DNA of 61,747 bases from Saprospiraceae bacterium (GCA_028280415.1 JANQLV010000080.1:1-61747); one strand, 5' to 3'; shown: positions 7,713-16,228, counted from the first letter of the stretch. Numbers and translations are program-made. Notes: generated by a model from the letters alone, not told the origin.

Positions 7713-8123
7713 TCAAACTTTTGTCGTAGCGAATAATCGTTTAACGCTATAGCGCCCACTCCCGTTTACAAAGATCATCAGCAATCCTCCAATAATGGCA
7801 ATATTCTTCATAAAAGCGATGGATTCGGCTCGTTGTATCTCAATCGGATCATTCCACCAGGAATGCACAATAAAGGTCACCGGAATCCAGTACAGCAGTA
7901 AGAGAACCGCTCCAAGTCCGGAGCGATATCCTACCAATACCAGAATTCCGCCCAATAATAACAAGATTATTGCACCCGTAAGTAGCAGATCCTGTTGCCA
8001 GGTAATGCCATAGGAAGTCATCAGCTCCTTGGTCGACTTAAAGAATTTCATAGAATCATAAGCCTCGAATAAAAAAATACAGGCAATTAGTACTCTGGCA
8101 ATCAGATCAGTTACATCCTTCAT
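7713..8123 (-). CDS. DoxX family membrane protein
   Basis: A 136-residue inner-membrane protein with about four hydrophobic helices (near 7-23, 47-66, 70-90 and 105-121). It begins DLIARVLIACIFLFEAYDSM, the usual DoxX/DoxD-like opening. The family covers membrane subunits or partners of oxidoreductases; the substrate cannot be told. It starts 12 bases after the stop of the FAD-dependent oxidoreductase, so the two are probably one transcript, which fits a redox role. Confidence 0.75.
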   Translation of the reverse strand: MKDVTDLIARVLIACIFLFEAYDSMKFFKSTKELMTSYGITWQQDLLLTGAIILLLLGGILVLVGYRSGLGAVLLLLYWIPVTFIVHSWWNDPIEIQRAESIAFMKNIAIIGGLLMIFVNGSGRYSVKRLFATTKV

Positions 8124-8135
8124 CTATCAATAAGT

Positions 8136-9695
8136 TTAAGACTCTAAAAAACGTTTTACGGCTCTGGCAACATTCTGTCCGTCCATTGCTGCCGAAATTA
8201 TCCCCCCGGCATAACCCGCACCTTCTCCACAGGGAAAAAGCCCCGGCATATCTTCGTGCATCAAAGTTTCTTTTTTCCGGGGAATGCGAATCGGAGAACT
8301 CGTTCGACTTTCCGTACCTATTACATTGGCTTCTTCGGTAAAATATCCCCTGAGTTTTTTACCAAAATACAACATCCCCTTTTGCAGCTTCCGGCTTATA
8401 AAAGCCGGCAATAATCTATGCACAGGGGCTTCATGTATCCCGGGAATATAACTGGTAGAAGGTAAATCTTTTGAAATTCTATCTTTTACAAAATCGGTCA
8501 TTCTTTGCGCCGGAGCATTTTGAGAACCATCTCCATTGGCAAACATCTTTTGTTCAACCGATTTTTGAAACTCCAGCCCTGCAAAAACACCGTATTGCCG
8601 ATACTTTTCTAAATCTGAAAGCTCTACCGCTACAACGGTTCCGCTATTGGCATAGGCCGAATCCCTGCGAGACATGGACATCCCGTTGACGACCAACTCT
8701 CCCGGAGCGGTAGCAGCCGGAACAACCAAACCTCCAGGGCACATACAAAAGGAAAAAACACCACGATCTGCTACCTGACAAGCAAGACGATAGCTTGCCG
8801 CTGGTAGTGCCGCTTCCCGCGGATGCTGCTTATATTGAATTTTATCAATCAACCACTGAGGATGTTCTACCCTTACGCCTAATGCAAATGGCTTGGCTTC
8901 TATTCTGATCCCTTTTTTATACAGCAAATAGTAAATATCTCTTGCCGAATGTCCGGTTGCCAAAATCACTGCTCTTCCCAAATGCTCCTCCCGCTCGTTA
9001 ACCACTACCCCCTTTATTTTCCCATTTTCAGCAATCAGGTCTGTAACCAGTGAATCAAAATGAACCTGTCCTCCATATTTTTCAATTGTCGCCCTGATAT
9101 TTGCAACAATCCCCGGCAGCTTGTTTGAACCGATATGCGGATGGGCATCTATCAGGATATCTGACTTTGCGCCATGCTCTACGAAAAGCTTCATTGCCTT
9201 ATAAATATTTCCACGCTTGTGAGAACGGGTATAGAGCTTGCCATCCGAATAAGTACCTGCTCCCCCTTCACCAAAACAATAATTGGAATTCGGATTTACC
9301 TCCCCAAATTGCTGAATGGCTCTGAGGTCTCTTCGCCGGCTACGAACGTCCTTACCCCGGTCAAAAACAACCGGTCGCAATCCTAGCTCAATGAGTTCTA
9401 AAGCGGCGAAGTACCCGGCCGGGCCCGCTCCAATAATAATCACCGGAGGCTGATCAGAAACCTCCCGGAATTGTTCAAGAATAGCAGGTTCTGGTTGAAA
9501 TACTTCAGCAAAAGAGAGTTCTACCCGCAATTGAATCAGCACTTTTTTCTGACGTGCATCAATTGATCTTCTGACCAATCTCCAGTCAACAGGCATTTTT
9601 CCTTTTTGCTTCGACTGACGCAGACATTGCGCTAGAATCTTTGTTTCATCACTCGCATCCGACGGGGAAAGTTTTATTTCAACCGTTTCAATCAT
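8136..9695 (-). CDS. Uncharacterised FAD-dependent dehydrogenase (COG2509-like)
   Basis: Flavoprotein of 519 residues. After an N-terminal ~80-residue region (RRSIDARQKKVLIQLRVEL) there is a Rossmann FAD-binding motif PPVIIIGAGPAGYFAALE (GAGPAG at 89-94). Mid-protein motifs are NSNYCFGEGGAGTYSDGKLYT and AVILATGHSARDIY. A C-terminal FAD-contact block reads GLFPCGEGAGYAGGIISAAMDG. This layout is that of a widespread family annotated only as NAD(P)/FAD-dependent oxidoreductase; the substrate is unknown. It is followed 12 bases later by DoxX. On the minus strand TACTTTTA, one base off the -7 consensus, lies only a few bases before the ATG. Confidence 0.85.
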   Translation of the reverse strand: MIETVEIKLSPSDASDETKILAQCLRQSKQKGKMPVDWRLVRRSIDARQKKVLIQLRVELSFAEVFQPEPAILEQFREVSDQPPVIIIGAGPAGYFAALELIELGLRPVVFDRGKDVRSRRRDLRAIQQFGEVNPNSNYCFGEGGAGTYSDGKLYTRSHKRGNIYKAMKLFVEHGAKSDILIDAHPHIGSNKLPGIVANIRATIEKYGGQVHFDSLVTDLIAENGKIKGVVVNEREEHLGRAVILATGHSARDIYYLLYKKGIRIEAKPFALGVRVEHPQWLIDKIQYKQHPREAALPAASYRLACQVADRGVFSFCMCPGGLVVPAATAPGELVVNGMSMSRRDSAYANSGTVVAVELSDLEKYRQYGVFAGLEFQKSVEQKMFANGDGSQNAPAQRMTDFVKDRISKDLPSTSYIPGIHEAPVHRLLPAFISRKLQKGMLYFGKKLRGYFTEEANVIGTESRTSSPIRIPRKKETLMHEDMPGLFPCGEGAGYAGGIISAAMDGQNVARAVKRFLES

Positions 9696-9797
9696 GCTGT
9701 AAAAGTAAGGAAGAATATATGAGAATTACAGATCAGGCAGCTATTTAATTCCAAACTCCTGATTTAAGGGCCGGGCTTATCGAGGTGAGTTTCTGGT

Positions 9798-10238
9798 TCA
9801 ATTAGAGTTTTCTTCGGTGGTTGGTTCTTTGCGAATCAGATTGTTTTGATCAAGGATGTCGAAATCTTCCGGAACCAGTACCCGTACCCTAATGATTTCG
9901 AAGCATTCTCCCTTTTTGGTTTTGATTGGTTTTCTTTCTTTATCAAAAGAGCTAAGCAGTATTGCATTATCGAGGGTATCTGCTTTTACATCATATCGCC
10001 CTTCTTTCTTAAAAAAGTTGTAAATATCCTTGGAAGCAGAATAGAGTTCAATACTGGTTTCAATTAAGATGGCATTACCGGCCCACTCCACAATTTCATA
10101 ATCTCCAACTAAATCCAGCTGAATATTATTGAGTTCTTCAATCTCAAAACTTTGATGTAATATTTTTTTGACTTGCCCCGAGCTAAGATTCAGGCAACAA
10201 AAAGATAATATTATCAAAGAAACTAATCTAATCATCAT
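9798..10238 (-). CDS. Secreted protein, paralogue of its upstream neighbour (DUF4097-like)
   Basis: About 146 residues from the ATG at 10238, chosen because it starts a good signal peptide (MMIRLVSLIILSFCCLNLSSGQ); the frame stays open to 10298 without purpose. The mature part reads LHQSFEIEELNNIQLDLVGDYEIVEWAGNAILIETSIEL and aligns along its length with the protein at 10427-10879 (SFNLQGEDVVLLDLDGEVEVKEWDNK). The pattern of a strand followed by VxEWxxxxIxVxxxI recalls DUF4097/GIN-type beta repeats. No enzyme motif is seen. The pair looks like a tandem duplication; this copy is more diverged and has lost the Thr/Ser-rich tail. Confidence 0.6.
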   Translation of the reverse strand: MMIRLVSLIILSFCCLNLSSGQVKKILHQSFEIEELNNIQLDLVGDYEIVEWAGNAILIETSIELYSASKDIYNFFKKEGRYDVKADTLDNAILLSSFDKERKPIKTKKGECFEIIRVRVLVPEDFDILDQNNLIRKEPTTEENSN

Positions 10239-10361
10239 AATAAAATAACTACTGTTGAGATTTCTTCCAAAAATACATGCATTCATCAGGATACACAACG
10301 AATGGAAGAGGAATTAAGGATACTTTAACAGCAAATACCCTGCCTCTAGGCTAAAATATGT

Positions 10362-10399
10362 AAAAAAGGGTATGATCCGAAATCGAACCATACCCTTTT
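10362..10399 (-). terminator. Rho-independent terminator of the 10427-10879 gene
   Basis: Minus strand: AAAAGGGTATG, a 14-base loop, CATACCCTTTT, extended by two more Us. The 11-bp stem starts 28 bases after the stop codon. It separates the two tandem paralogues into different transcripts, and its symmetry may also work on the plus strand. Confidence 0.75.
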
Positions 10400-10426
10400 A
10401 ATGGGAAGGAAGTCTTAATCAGCTAC

Positions 10427-10879
10427 CTATAATGATGATTTTGTGAGTGTTGTAGCGGTTGTAGAAGATCCGCCAGTCATCTTTACGGTAACATTTTCAG
10501 GGGCGAATACAGTAAAAACTATATTTTCTTTAAGTACTTTGCCTCGCACTTTTATTTCTTTATTCATTGCCGGGGCATAAACCTTGAATTCCTCATTTTC
10601 AATCATAGATTTCAAATTATAGCGACCAACTTGTACCAAAGACTTTAGCATAGAGTTCGTTCCGCCTTCAAGATTGATTGTCATTTGAACCCGCATAATC
10701 TTGTTGTCCCACTCTTTAACCTCGACCTCTCCATCGAGGTCCAATAGCACGACATCTTCTCCTTGCAGGTTAAAAGACTTCACCAGTGTTTTCTCAATTT
10801 GAGTCTGTGAATAACTTATCGTTGCCACTAACAATAGTAGCCCGATATTCACGATTGCTACTAATTTTTTCATATTCAC
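10427..10879 (-). CDS. Secreted protein, tandem paralogue (DUF4097-like)
   Basis: 150 residues with a signal peptide (MNMKKLVAIVNIGLLLLVATISYSQ, cleavage after SYS-Q likely). The mature chain is beta-rich: VVLLDLDGEVEVKEWDNKIMRVQMTINL, then VGRYNLKS and ENIVFTVFAPENVTVKM. It ends in a Ser/Thr-rich tail. It is homologous to the downstream neighbour but separated from it by a strong terminator. Probably periplasmic or surface; function unknown. No T9SS sorting tail is present. Confidence 0.6.
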   Translation of the reverse strand: MNMKKLVAIVNIGLLLLVATISYSQTQIEKTLVKSFNLQGEDVVLLDLDGEVEVKEWDNKIMRVQMTINLEGGTNSMLKSLVQVGRYNLKSMIENEEFKVYAPAMNKEIKVRGKVLKENIVFTVFAPENVTVKMTGGSSTTATTLTKSSL

Positions 10880-10942
10880 TTTTTTTGAAATTTTTATTTA
10901 AAATAAAATAATAAATTGTAAAAATCAATAAAATGGCAAATT

Positions 10943-11764
10943 TTATTTTGAAAAACTTAAACCATCCCTAATTTTAATTAATCTAAATAAGAGGTCTTCC
11001 ATTTTGTTCAGGGGCAGCATATTAGCTCCATCCGAAAGTGCTTTTTCAGGTTGAGGATGTGTCTCAATAAAAAGTCCATCCACTCCAACGGCAACGCCAG
11101 CTCTTGCAATCGTCTCAATCATTGCTGGTTTTCCACCGGTTATCCCCGTGTGCTGATTAGGCTGTTGCAATGAATGCGTGCAATCCAGTACGACTTTGGC
11201 CCCAAAGGATTGCATAACCGGAATACCTCTGAAATCAACTACTAAATCCTGATACCCAAAAGTTGTCCCTCTTTCGGTCAAAAGCACTTTGTCATTACCG
11301 GAAACAAGTACTTTATTCAAAGCGAATTGCATGGCTTCTGCACTGAGGAATTGCCCTTTTTTAATATTTACAACTTTCCCCGTTTTCGCTGCTGCAACCA
11401 AAAGGCTGGTTTGACGACACAAAAAAGCCGGAATCTGTAGGATGTCTACATATTGAGCTGCAATTGCCGCCTCCGTATCAGAATGGATATCCGTCGTTAC
11501 GGGAATATCAAAAGTCTCTCCGATCTTCCGAAGAATGTTTAATGCCTTTTCATCTCCGATCCCAGTAAAAGAATCCAATCGGGACCTGTTTGCCTTGCGA
11601 TAAGAACCTTTAAAAACATAAGGGATTTGCAGCTTATTACAAATTTGACTGAGCTGTTCAGCGATATTAAATGCCATTTCTTCCCCTTCAATAGCACAAG
11701 GGCCGGCAATCAGAAAGAAATTACCGGAATTAGAATGTTTTATTTTAGGAATGACATCTAACAT
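10943..11764 (-). CDS. kdsA: 3-deoxy-8-phosphooctulonate synthase (KDO-8-P synthase)
   Basis: Condenses phosphoenolpyruvate with arabinose-5-phosphate to KDO-8-phosphate for lipopolysaccharide inner core, in the cytoplasm. 273 residues, the normal length. Diagnostic blocks are FLIAGPCAIEGEE, PYVFKGSYRKANRSRLDSFTGIG, TDIHSD, DILQIPAFLCRQT, VNIKKGQFLSAEAM, VLLTERGTTFGYQDLVVDFRG, CTHSLQQP and FIETHPQPEKALSDGANMLPL. The Cys in the first block and the Asp of SDGAN sit at metal-ligand positions of the metal-dependent subclass. Single gene with a good promoter. Confidence 0.95.
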   Translation of the reverse strand: MLDVIPKIKHSNSGNFFLIAGPCAIEGEEMAFNIAEQLSQICNKLQIPYVFKGSYRKANRSRLDSFTGIGDEKALNILRKIGETFDIPVTTDIHSDTEAAIAAQYVDILQIPAFLCRQTSLLVAAAKTGKVVNIKKGQFLSAEAMQFALNKVLVSGNDKVLLTERGTTFGYQDLVVDFRGIPVMQSFGAKVVLDCTHSLQQPNQHTGITGGKPAMIETIARAGVAVGVDGLFIETHPQPEKALSDGANMLPLNKMEDLLFRLIKIRDGLSFSK

Positions 11765-11816
11765 AAAAACGGTTTTGGCTCAGGTCATTTTGGTTGTAAT
11801 TTCTACAATTAGAACA

Positions 11817-11847
11817 CAAATGTATTAGAATAAGTTCTACTTTTCAA
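11817..11847 (-). promoter_or_regulatory. Promoter of kdsA
   Basis: Minus strand: TTG (11845-11847), 20 bases, TACATTTG (11817-11824), an exact TAnnTTTG -7 element. It lies about 50 bases upstream of the kdsA ATG. Confidence 0.65.
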
Positions 11848-12079
11848 GGTTTTTCACAAAATTTAATTTTAATTTAAAAATACAAAAAACACTTATACAG
11901 TATATAATTCTGAATCAACAAGCAATTCAAAAATATGTTTTATAATCTACTAAATATTGAAATTCTAACTCTCAATTTGACTATTTTGCAAAATCTGTAT
12001 ATTGGGATTCATATATAAGGGTTAATCCAGAGCAATAAAATGCAATACCTGTATCTGCTGATACTCCAAATTCAAAAGT
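11848..12079. other. AT-rich intergenic stretch between kdsA and the methyltransferase
   Basis: Together with the kdsA leader this is a 315-base gap between divergent genes. I see only short unsupported frames (up to 27 codons) and no hairpin with a U-tract. The promoter of the methyltransferase operon must lie here but I cannot place it. Confidence 0.5.
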
Positions 12080-12766
12080 GTGAAACAAAAAACTGAAATC
12101 TTACAATATTACGATGCGCTCGCCGCAGATTACGATAAAAACCGCTTCGGAAACAGCTATGGGCAATATCTGGACAGGCAAGAACGGGCTTTATTCAATC
12201 GCTGGTTGAAATCAATTGCTCCGGCAGATACCCTTGACCTGGGCTGTGGAACAGGCCGTTTACTCGGTTATGCCCTAAACGGTATAGATTTCAGTGCAGC
12301 TATGATCGCTCAGGCCAAAGAAAAATTTCCGAAACACCAATTATACCAGGGAGAAATATCGAAATTGTCCTTTGGTGATCAACAGTTCAAAGCTATCTTT
12401 TCCATGCACGTCTTCATGCATTTGGATCGGGATACTATTCAAAAAACACTTTCAGAATGCAAAAGGGTTTTACAAACCGGAGGATATCTAATCGTAGATT
12501 TCCCGAACATTCGCAGAAGGAATGCAATTGGTTATAAAAAAACCGGATGGCATGCCAACACAGCGCTTAATCCCGAAATGCTTCTGCAACTGGCCGGTAA
12601 AGGCTGGAAGTTACATGCAACTGCTGCTTTTTTACTTTTCCCCATACACCGTATCCCCAGCAGTATCCGAAAATTTCTGCCTAAAATAGACGCTTTGCTT
12701 TGTAGGACCTTTTTAAAACATTTTGCCTCTTATTACTGCATTTCCTTACAAAAAGAGGAAGTATGA
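12080..12766 (+). CDS. Class I SAM-dependent methyltransferase
   Basis: 228 residues with a Rossmann methyltransferase core: motif I LDLGCGTGRLL (52-62), FSAAMIAQAKEKFP after beta-2, FKAIFSMHVFMHL as motif II, and LSECKRVLQTGGYLIVDFP as motif III. The acceptor is unknown; hydrophobic and aromatic residues in the C-terminal third could form a small-molecule pocket. The frame begins with GTG at 12080 (MKQKTEILQYYDALAADYD), which matches the usual N-terminus of the family. The stop overlaps the VanW gene ATG by four bases (ATGA), so the two are translationally coupled. Confidence 0.85.
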   Translation: MKQKTEILQYYDALAADYDKNRFGNSYGQYLDRQERALFNRWLKSIAPADTLDLGCGTGRLLGYALNGIDFSAAMIAQAKEKFPKHQLYQGEISKLSFGDQQFKAIFSMHVFMHLDRDTIQKTLSECKRVLQTGGYLIVDFPNIRRRNAIGYKKTGWHANTALNPEMLLQLAGKGWKLHATAAFLLFPIHRIPSSIRKFLPKIDALLCRTFLKHFASYYCISLQKEEV

Positions 12767-13488
12767 GATGGCTCAAATTAATCATTCCTCCCAGTTTGCG
12801 ACTGCGTTTAAGAGTGTTGCAAAAATACTGGCAGGGTGTCTACAATGGTCAGCGTTTTGATTTTGTTAAAAAAAGCAGGATGCAGGCCAATTATCCCTCA
12901 CAACTAAGCCTTAGCCAGGTTATCCGGCCTAATAATTACTCGACAAACAAGGTTCATAATTTACAATTGGCGATTTCCTGTATTGAAAACAGATTGATTC
13001 TTCCGGGGCAGGTATTTTCCTTTTGGCACTTGATCCCCCGGCCCACTTCCAAAAATGGTTTTCGGGAAGGCCGTAATCTGGTCGGAACTAAATTGGCCAC
13101 AGATATTGGCGGGGGATTGTGTCAGCAAAGCGGTATCCTTTACCATCTCAGTTTAATGGCAGGTCTGGAAATCGTCGAAAGACATCCGCATAGTAAAGAT
13201 ATTTATAATGAAAACAACCGATACACTCCACTCGGTTCGGATGCAACGGTCGTTTATGGTCATAAGGATTTCCGTTTTAGAAATAACCTTGGCTTCGCCT
13301 TTTATTTTTCTTTTGAGCTTTCGGAAGATTCCCTTACCGCTCACCTTTGCGCCGAGGAAAAAGTCAAGGAGTATAAACTTCGATTTGAATCATTGGACAA
13401 AGGTTCTGTATATCGGTCAGTGGTACATCGATTAAAAGAGAATGGGCAGTGGGAAAAAATCTCAGAACATGAGTATGAGAGATTATAG
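12763..13488 (+). CDS. VanW family protein
   Basis: 241 residues with the VanW core (about 75-155): ISCIENRLILPGQVFSFWHLI, then NGFREGRNLVGTKLATDIGGGLCQQSGILYHLSLMAGLEIVERHPHS. VanW-like proteins accompany some vancomycin-resistance clusters but also occur widely without resistance; the biochemical role is not known. No signal peptide is seen; the basic N-terminus (LRLRLRVLQKYW) could lie against the membrane. The ATG overlaps the methyltransferase stop, so the proteins are probably made together and may act on the same substrate. There is nothing here to suggest glycopeptide resistance (no vanHAX). Confidence 0.85.
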   Translation: MRWLKLIIPPSLRLRLRVLQKYWQGVYNGQRFDFVKKSRMQANYPSQLSLSQVIRPNNYSTNKVHNLQLAISCIENRLILPGQVFSFWHLIPRPTSKNGFREGRNLVGTKLATDIGGGLCQQSGILYHLSLMAGLEIVERHPHSKDIYNENNRYTPLGSDATVVYGHKDFRFRNNLGFAFYFSFELSEDSLTAHLCAEEKVKEYKLRFESLDKGSVYRSVVHRLKENGQWEKISEHEYERL

Positions 13489-13516
13489 AAAGATTTAGAG
13501 AATTAAAAGAATGGGA

Positions 13517-14545
13517 TTATTTCTCTTTTAGAATCCATGCCCGGTTATCAAAATTATCCCGCATGGCTTCCAGCTTTTCCCGGATTTCCGAAGCGTCCTG
13601 ATAAGCGAATTGAATACCTACCCGGGTAAGTTTACCTTTTTTGTCCTGATATACAGAATAACCGAGATCAACTATCTGCGCAACGCGTTTTTCCACACCA
13701 GCTTTCTTGCTAAATGCTCCGACGATAATTACACATTCTTTAGTTGCGGGTGATAAAGTTGCTGCTTCTGTGTCCGTTTTTTCCGGTATTTCTTCAATTA
13801 AGGCTTCGGTTTCGATCGATTCAGTTTCAATTTCACCGGTTGAATGGTTAATACTTTCCAGAATGGATAATTGTTCGCCGGGCTTTTTGTTTATTCTATT
13901 TTCATCAACTACGGGGATTGCTTCGGCAATTGGTTGCTTTGTATTAGTCTGGCGATTATAAAAAAGAAGAGCACCCAGGCAGATGATCGCAATCAAGGCA
14001 AAGGGCATAATTGCCATAGCGGAGCGGCGATAAGAATAAGACCGGGCTGCCAGGGGTTGAGCCAAGGGTAAATCCGTAGCTGTTTCAGCACTAATGCGCG
14101 ATCGGAGAATCGGATAATACTGCAGTGTCGGTAAACCGTAAACCGAAGTATTATAATTTGTATTATCCTGCAAAAATTGAAGATTATTTTCATAATCCTT
14201 ATACAAGCGCCCAATCCCCGGAAAAACAATGATCTCCCTGTTATCAAGCTTAATAACCGTACGGTCAACAAAATCTTCAATTGATTTCCGAGCCTCACTC
14301 AGACTAATTCCCAAAGATTCCTGCAAGCAATTAATCAAAACCCCATCGTTAATCATCAGGTTTTTATTAAAAGACAGTTTCTTGGAAGGTGGATGAATGA
14401 GCCCCTGTACATGATCAATTGTAGCGGGTTTATAGGAAGAAACAAATCCTCCAAAATCCGGAATGATCAGTGCATCTCTTTCGTAGAGTATTTGCCCAAT
14501 TTGTTGTTTAATATCCACCAATGTTTGTGCTGTTTTAGAAATCAA
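13517..14545 (-). CDS. HU-CCDC81 and SPOR domain membrane protein
   Basis: 342 residues. The N-terminus holds two HU-like (CCDC81-type) domains: IGQILYERDALIIPDFGGFVSSY (about 15-70) and ISLSEARKSIEDFVDRTVIKLDNREIIVFPGIGRL (about 100-140). One membrane span follows (AIMPFALIAIICLGALLFYN, about 178-197), then an acidic linker. A C-terminal SPOR domain (about 265-340, CVIIVGAFSKKAGVEKRVAQIVDLGYSVY) would bind denuded glycan strands in the periplasm. In Bacteroidota this pairing is common and is thought to link nucleoid or cytoplasmic factors with the division septum; that role is inference. Confidence 0.85.
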   Translation of the reverse strand: MISKTAQTLVDIKQQIGQILYERDALIIPDFGGFVSSYKPATIDHVQGLIHPPSKKLSFNKNLMINDGVLINCLQESLGISLSEARKSIEDFVDRTVIKLDNREIIVFPGIGRLYKDYENNLQFLQDNTNYNTSVYGLPTLQYYPILRSRISAETATDLPLAQPLAARSYSYRRSAMAIMPFALIAIICLGALLFYNRQTNTKQPIAEAIPVVDENRINKKPGEQLSILESINHSTGEIETESIETEALIEEIPEKTDTEAATLSPATKECVIIVGAFSKKAGVEKRVAQIVDLGYSVYQDKKGKLTRVGIQFAYQDASEIREKLEAMRDNFDNRAWILKEK

Positions 14546-14799
14546 TTACAAGGTATAAACTTTTTATCGAATTGCAAAAATCTCCCTCTATGCCATAAAG
14601 TAACTTAAACTATTGGAAACAGCCTTAAAGTAAATGCCTGGTATTCGGGGCGTAGCTCATGATGAATTTTGTACCTGGAATTACGGAATAAAAAACAGCT
14701 GAAGCCACTGAAAATCAATGCTTTCGCTTTAAGACTTTAGAATATGTTTAAATCAATTCTATAAATCACTAATTAAGTACGGGCTTTCTCCAAAATAGT

Positions 14800-15291
14800 T
14801 TATTGAACTAATTGGCTTCTCCGCTCAAAGAGCAAAGTATCCTGCCACTGATTATTTAAACAGGCAATTTTTTCTCGTCGACCGACCAGGCGAAAATCGT
14901 TTCGCTGGTGAATGATAATACTCGACTGATTTTGTGGAAAGATAACGGCTTGCAAAGTCCATATTTTATTTTTTTCGGAACTTTTAACCAAGGCCCGGAG
15001 TAAAGATTCTCCTAAGCCCTGCCCTCTTGATGCTTCTGCAACATAAACACTAACTTCAGCTACCCCTCGGTATACTGCCCTTTTCGAAACGCCACTCAAT
15101 GTTGCCCAGGCAATTATTTTTTCATCCGCCAAAGCCACCAGGCGACTGTGGCCCAGGTACTTTTTGTTAAAAACATCCCAGGATGGAACCTCAGTTTCAA
15201 AAGTAGCCATCCCGGAATCAATCCCTTGCCGGTAAATCTGCGCGACAATAGGATAATCAGTTTCAATCATTGGACGATAATTCAACAGCAT
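14800..15291 (-). CDS. GNAT acetyltransferase, phosphinothricin/ArsN-like
   Basis: 163 residues with the GNAT fold: YRPMIETDYPIVAQIYRQGIDSGMATFETEVPSW at the N-terminus is typical of the phosphinothricin/methionine-sulfoximine acetyltransferase branch. The acetyl-CoA loop is VSVYVAEASRGQGLGESLLRAL (RGQGLG). ArsN, which acetylates arsinothricin, belongs to this branch. Its ATG overlaps the end of the DUF6428-like gene by ten bases, so it is co-expressed with that gene under the ArsR-type operator at 15773-15792. The substrate is inferred from context only. Confidence 0.8.
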   Translation of the reverse strand: MLLNYRPMIETDYPIVAQIYRQGIDSGMATFETEVPSWDVFNKKYLGHSRLVALADEKIIAWATLSGVSKRAVYRGVAEVSVYVAEASRGQGLGESLLRALVKSSEKNKIWTLQAVIFPQNQSSIIIHQRNDFRLVGRREKIACLNNQWQDTLLFERRSQLVQ

Positions 15292-15755
15292 ACAGTCGTG
15301 GAATTACAACAATCGCTTGCCACCGACTTCAATTGTTTTAATTGCAGGGGGCGACAAGCAGTTGGCTCGACGAAGAGTTTAAAAATAAGCTCTTGACCTT
15401 CGATTTCATAATCTTTTACCGCAAAATTTGAAGTGGGAACTTTCTGATTTCCGTATTCAAAGTAGAGGTCGGTATCTCTTAAAATTGGTTTCATGCTATC
15501 CACCCGGTCAATAATTTTCCGCATTTTCCCGGCTTTCATATAAGTGAAATCTTTAGGAATTTCGGGAGACCATAATTGAATGCTGGTATGAAGCGCTTCG
15601 TAGGGGTTTCCACCACAATCAACAGAATCTGTATGAACTTTTTTAACCTCAGTAATATGATACCCTTTGGGGACAAAATCATCTTTCTGATACTCAAAAA
15701 CGACTGATTTTTCCGGATGTTCCCGGAGTAAATTCAAAAAAGCATCTATTTTCAT
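15282..15755 (-). CDS. DUF6428-like protein of the ArsR operon
   Basis: 157 residues: MKIDAFLNLLREHPEKSVVFEY, then PKGYHITEVKKVHTDSVDCGGNPYEALHTSIQLW. This pattern accompanies arsR genes in many Bacteroidota and is assigned to DUF6428. The function is unknown. The C-terminal region is cysteine-rich (SDCCNSTTVCC closes the protein), which suggests metal or metalloid binding, as an inference. It lies directly downstream of a perfect 20-base palindrome and is coupled to the GNAT gene by overlap. Confidence 0.7.
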   Translation of the reverse strand: MKIDAFLNLLREHPEKSVVFEYQKDDFVPKGYHITEVKKVHTDSVDCGGNPYEALHTSIQLWSPEIPKDFTYMKAGKMRKIIDRVDSMKPILRDTDLYFEYGNQKVPTSNFAVKDYEIEGQELIFKLFVEPTACRPLQLKQLKSVASDCCNSTTVCC

Positions 15756-15772
15756 TTTTAAATGGTTTTACT

Positions 15773-15792
15773 TAATCGTAATATTACGATTA
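15773..15792. promoter_or_regulatory. ArsR-type operator 1 (perfect palindrome)
   Basis: TAATCGTAATATTACGATTA is a perfect 20-base palindrome, 17 bases before the ATG of the DUF6428-like gene. It shares the core ATCGNAATATTACGAT with the site in front of arsR, so both are probably bound by the ArsR protein encoded at 15881-16198. Confidence 0.8.
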
Positions 15793-15880
15793 TTTAATTA
15801 AAAAAATATTGTTCAAGTCAAAAATCAAAACCTGCCTTCTCTTGACAGAGATTGATCTAATAAATCTTTTTAGTTTATAG

Positions 15881-16198
15881 CTAGCAGCAATTCATTTTAT
15901 TAAAAAACTTTCCCAGCATCAGTCTTGCTTCTTCCAGCGTTTCCGGATCGACGCAGTAACAGGTACTTGTTTTCTCAATGCTCCCTTTGATCAAGCCCAC
16001 TTCCTTTAACGCTTTGAGATGTTGCGATACCGTAGATTGGGACAGAGGCAGTACTTCTACAATATCTCCGCAGAAGCAAGCGCCACTCTTCGCCAGAAAC
16101 TGTAAAATTGCCACTCTGGCCGGATGTGCTATTGCCTTTGCCAAAGCTGCAAGCCGATTTTGATCTTCTGTAAAAAACTCGGTTTTGCTAATTCCCAT
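15881..16198 (-). CDS. arsR: ArsR/SmtB family metalloregulator
   Basis: 105-residue winged-helix repressor. The recognition region is [23 protein letters not shown] (about 50-72), preceded by the dimer-forming [19 protein letters not shown] CxC pair in [13 protein letters not shown] occupies the place of the As(III)/Sb(III) CVC-type sensor in ArsR, and three more cysteines lie further on (TSTCYC region and the closing NKMNCC). An operator palindrome lies 11 bases before its ATG, indicating autoregulation. No arsenite pump or reductase gene is in the window, so the inducing metal(loid) is inferred from the cysteine pattern. Confidence 0.88.
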   Translation of the reverse strand: MGISKTEFFTEDQNRLAALAKAIAHPARVAILQFLAKSGACFCGDIVEVLPLSQSTVSQHLKALKEVGLIKGSIEKTSTCYCVDPETLEEARLMLGKFFNKMNCC

Positions 16199-16208
16199 TT
16201 TAAATACT

Positions 16209-16228
16209 TTATCGCAATATTACGATAA
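16209..16228. promoter_or_regulatory. ArsR-type operator 2
   Basis: TTATCGCAATATTACGATAA is a 20-base palindrome with one mismatched pair, 11 bases upstream of the arsR ATG. It has the same core as operator 1 and implies autoregulation. Confidence 0.75.

Noticed and set aside
12763-13488. Vancomycin-resistance cluster suggested by VanW
   Set aside because: No vanH, vanA/B, vanX, vanR or vanS genes; VanW domains are common without resistance.
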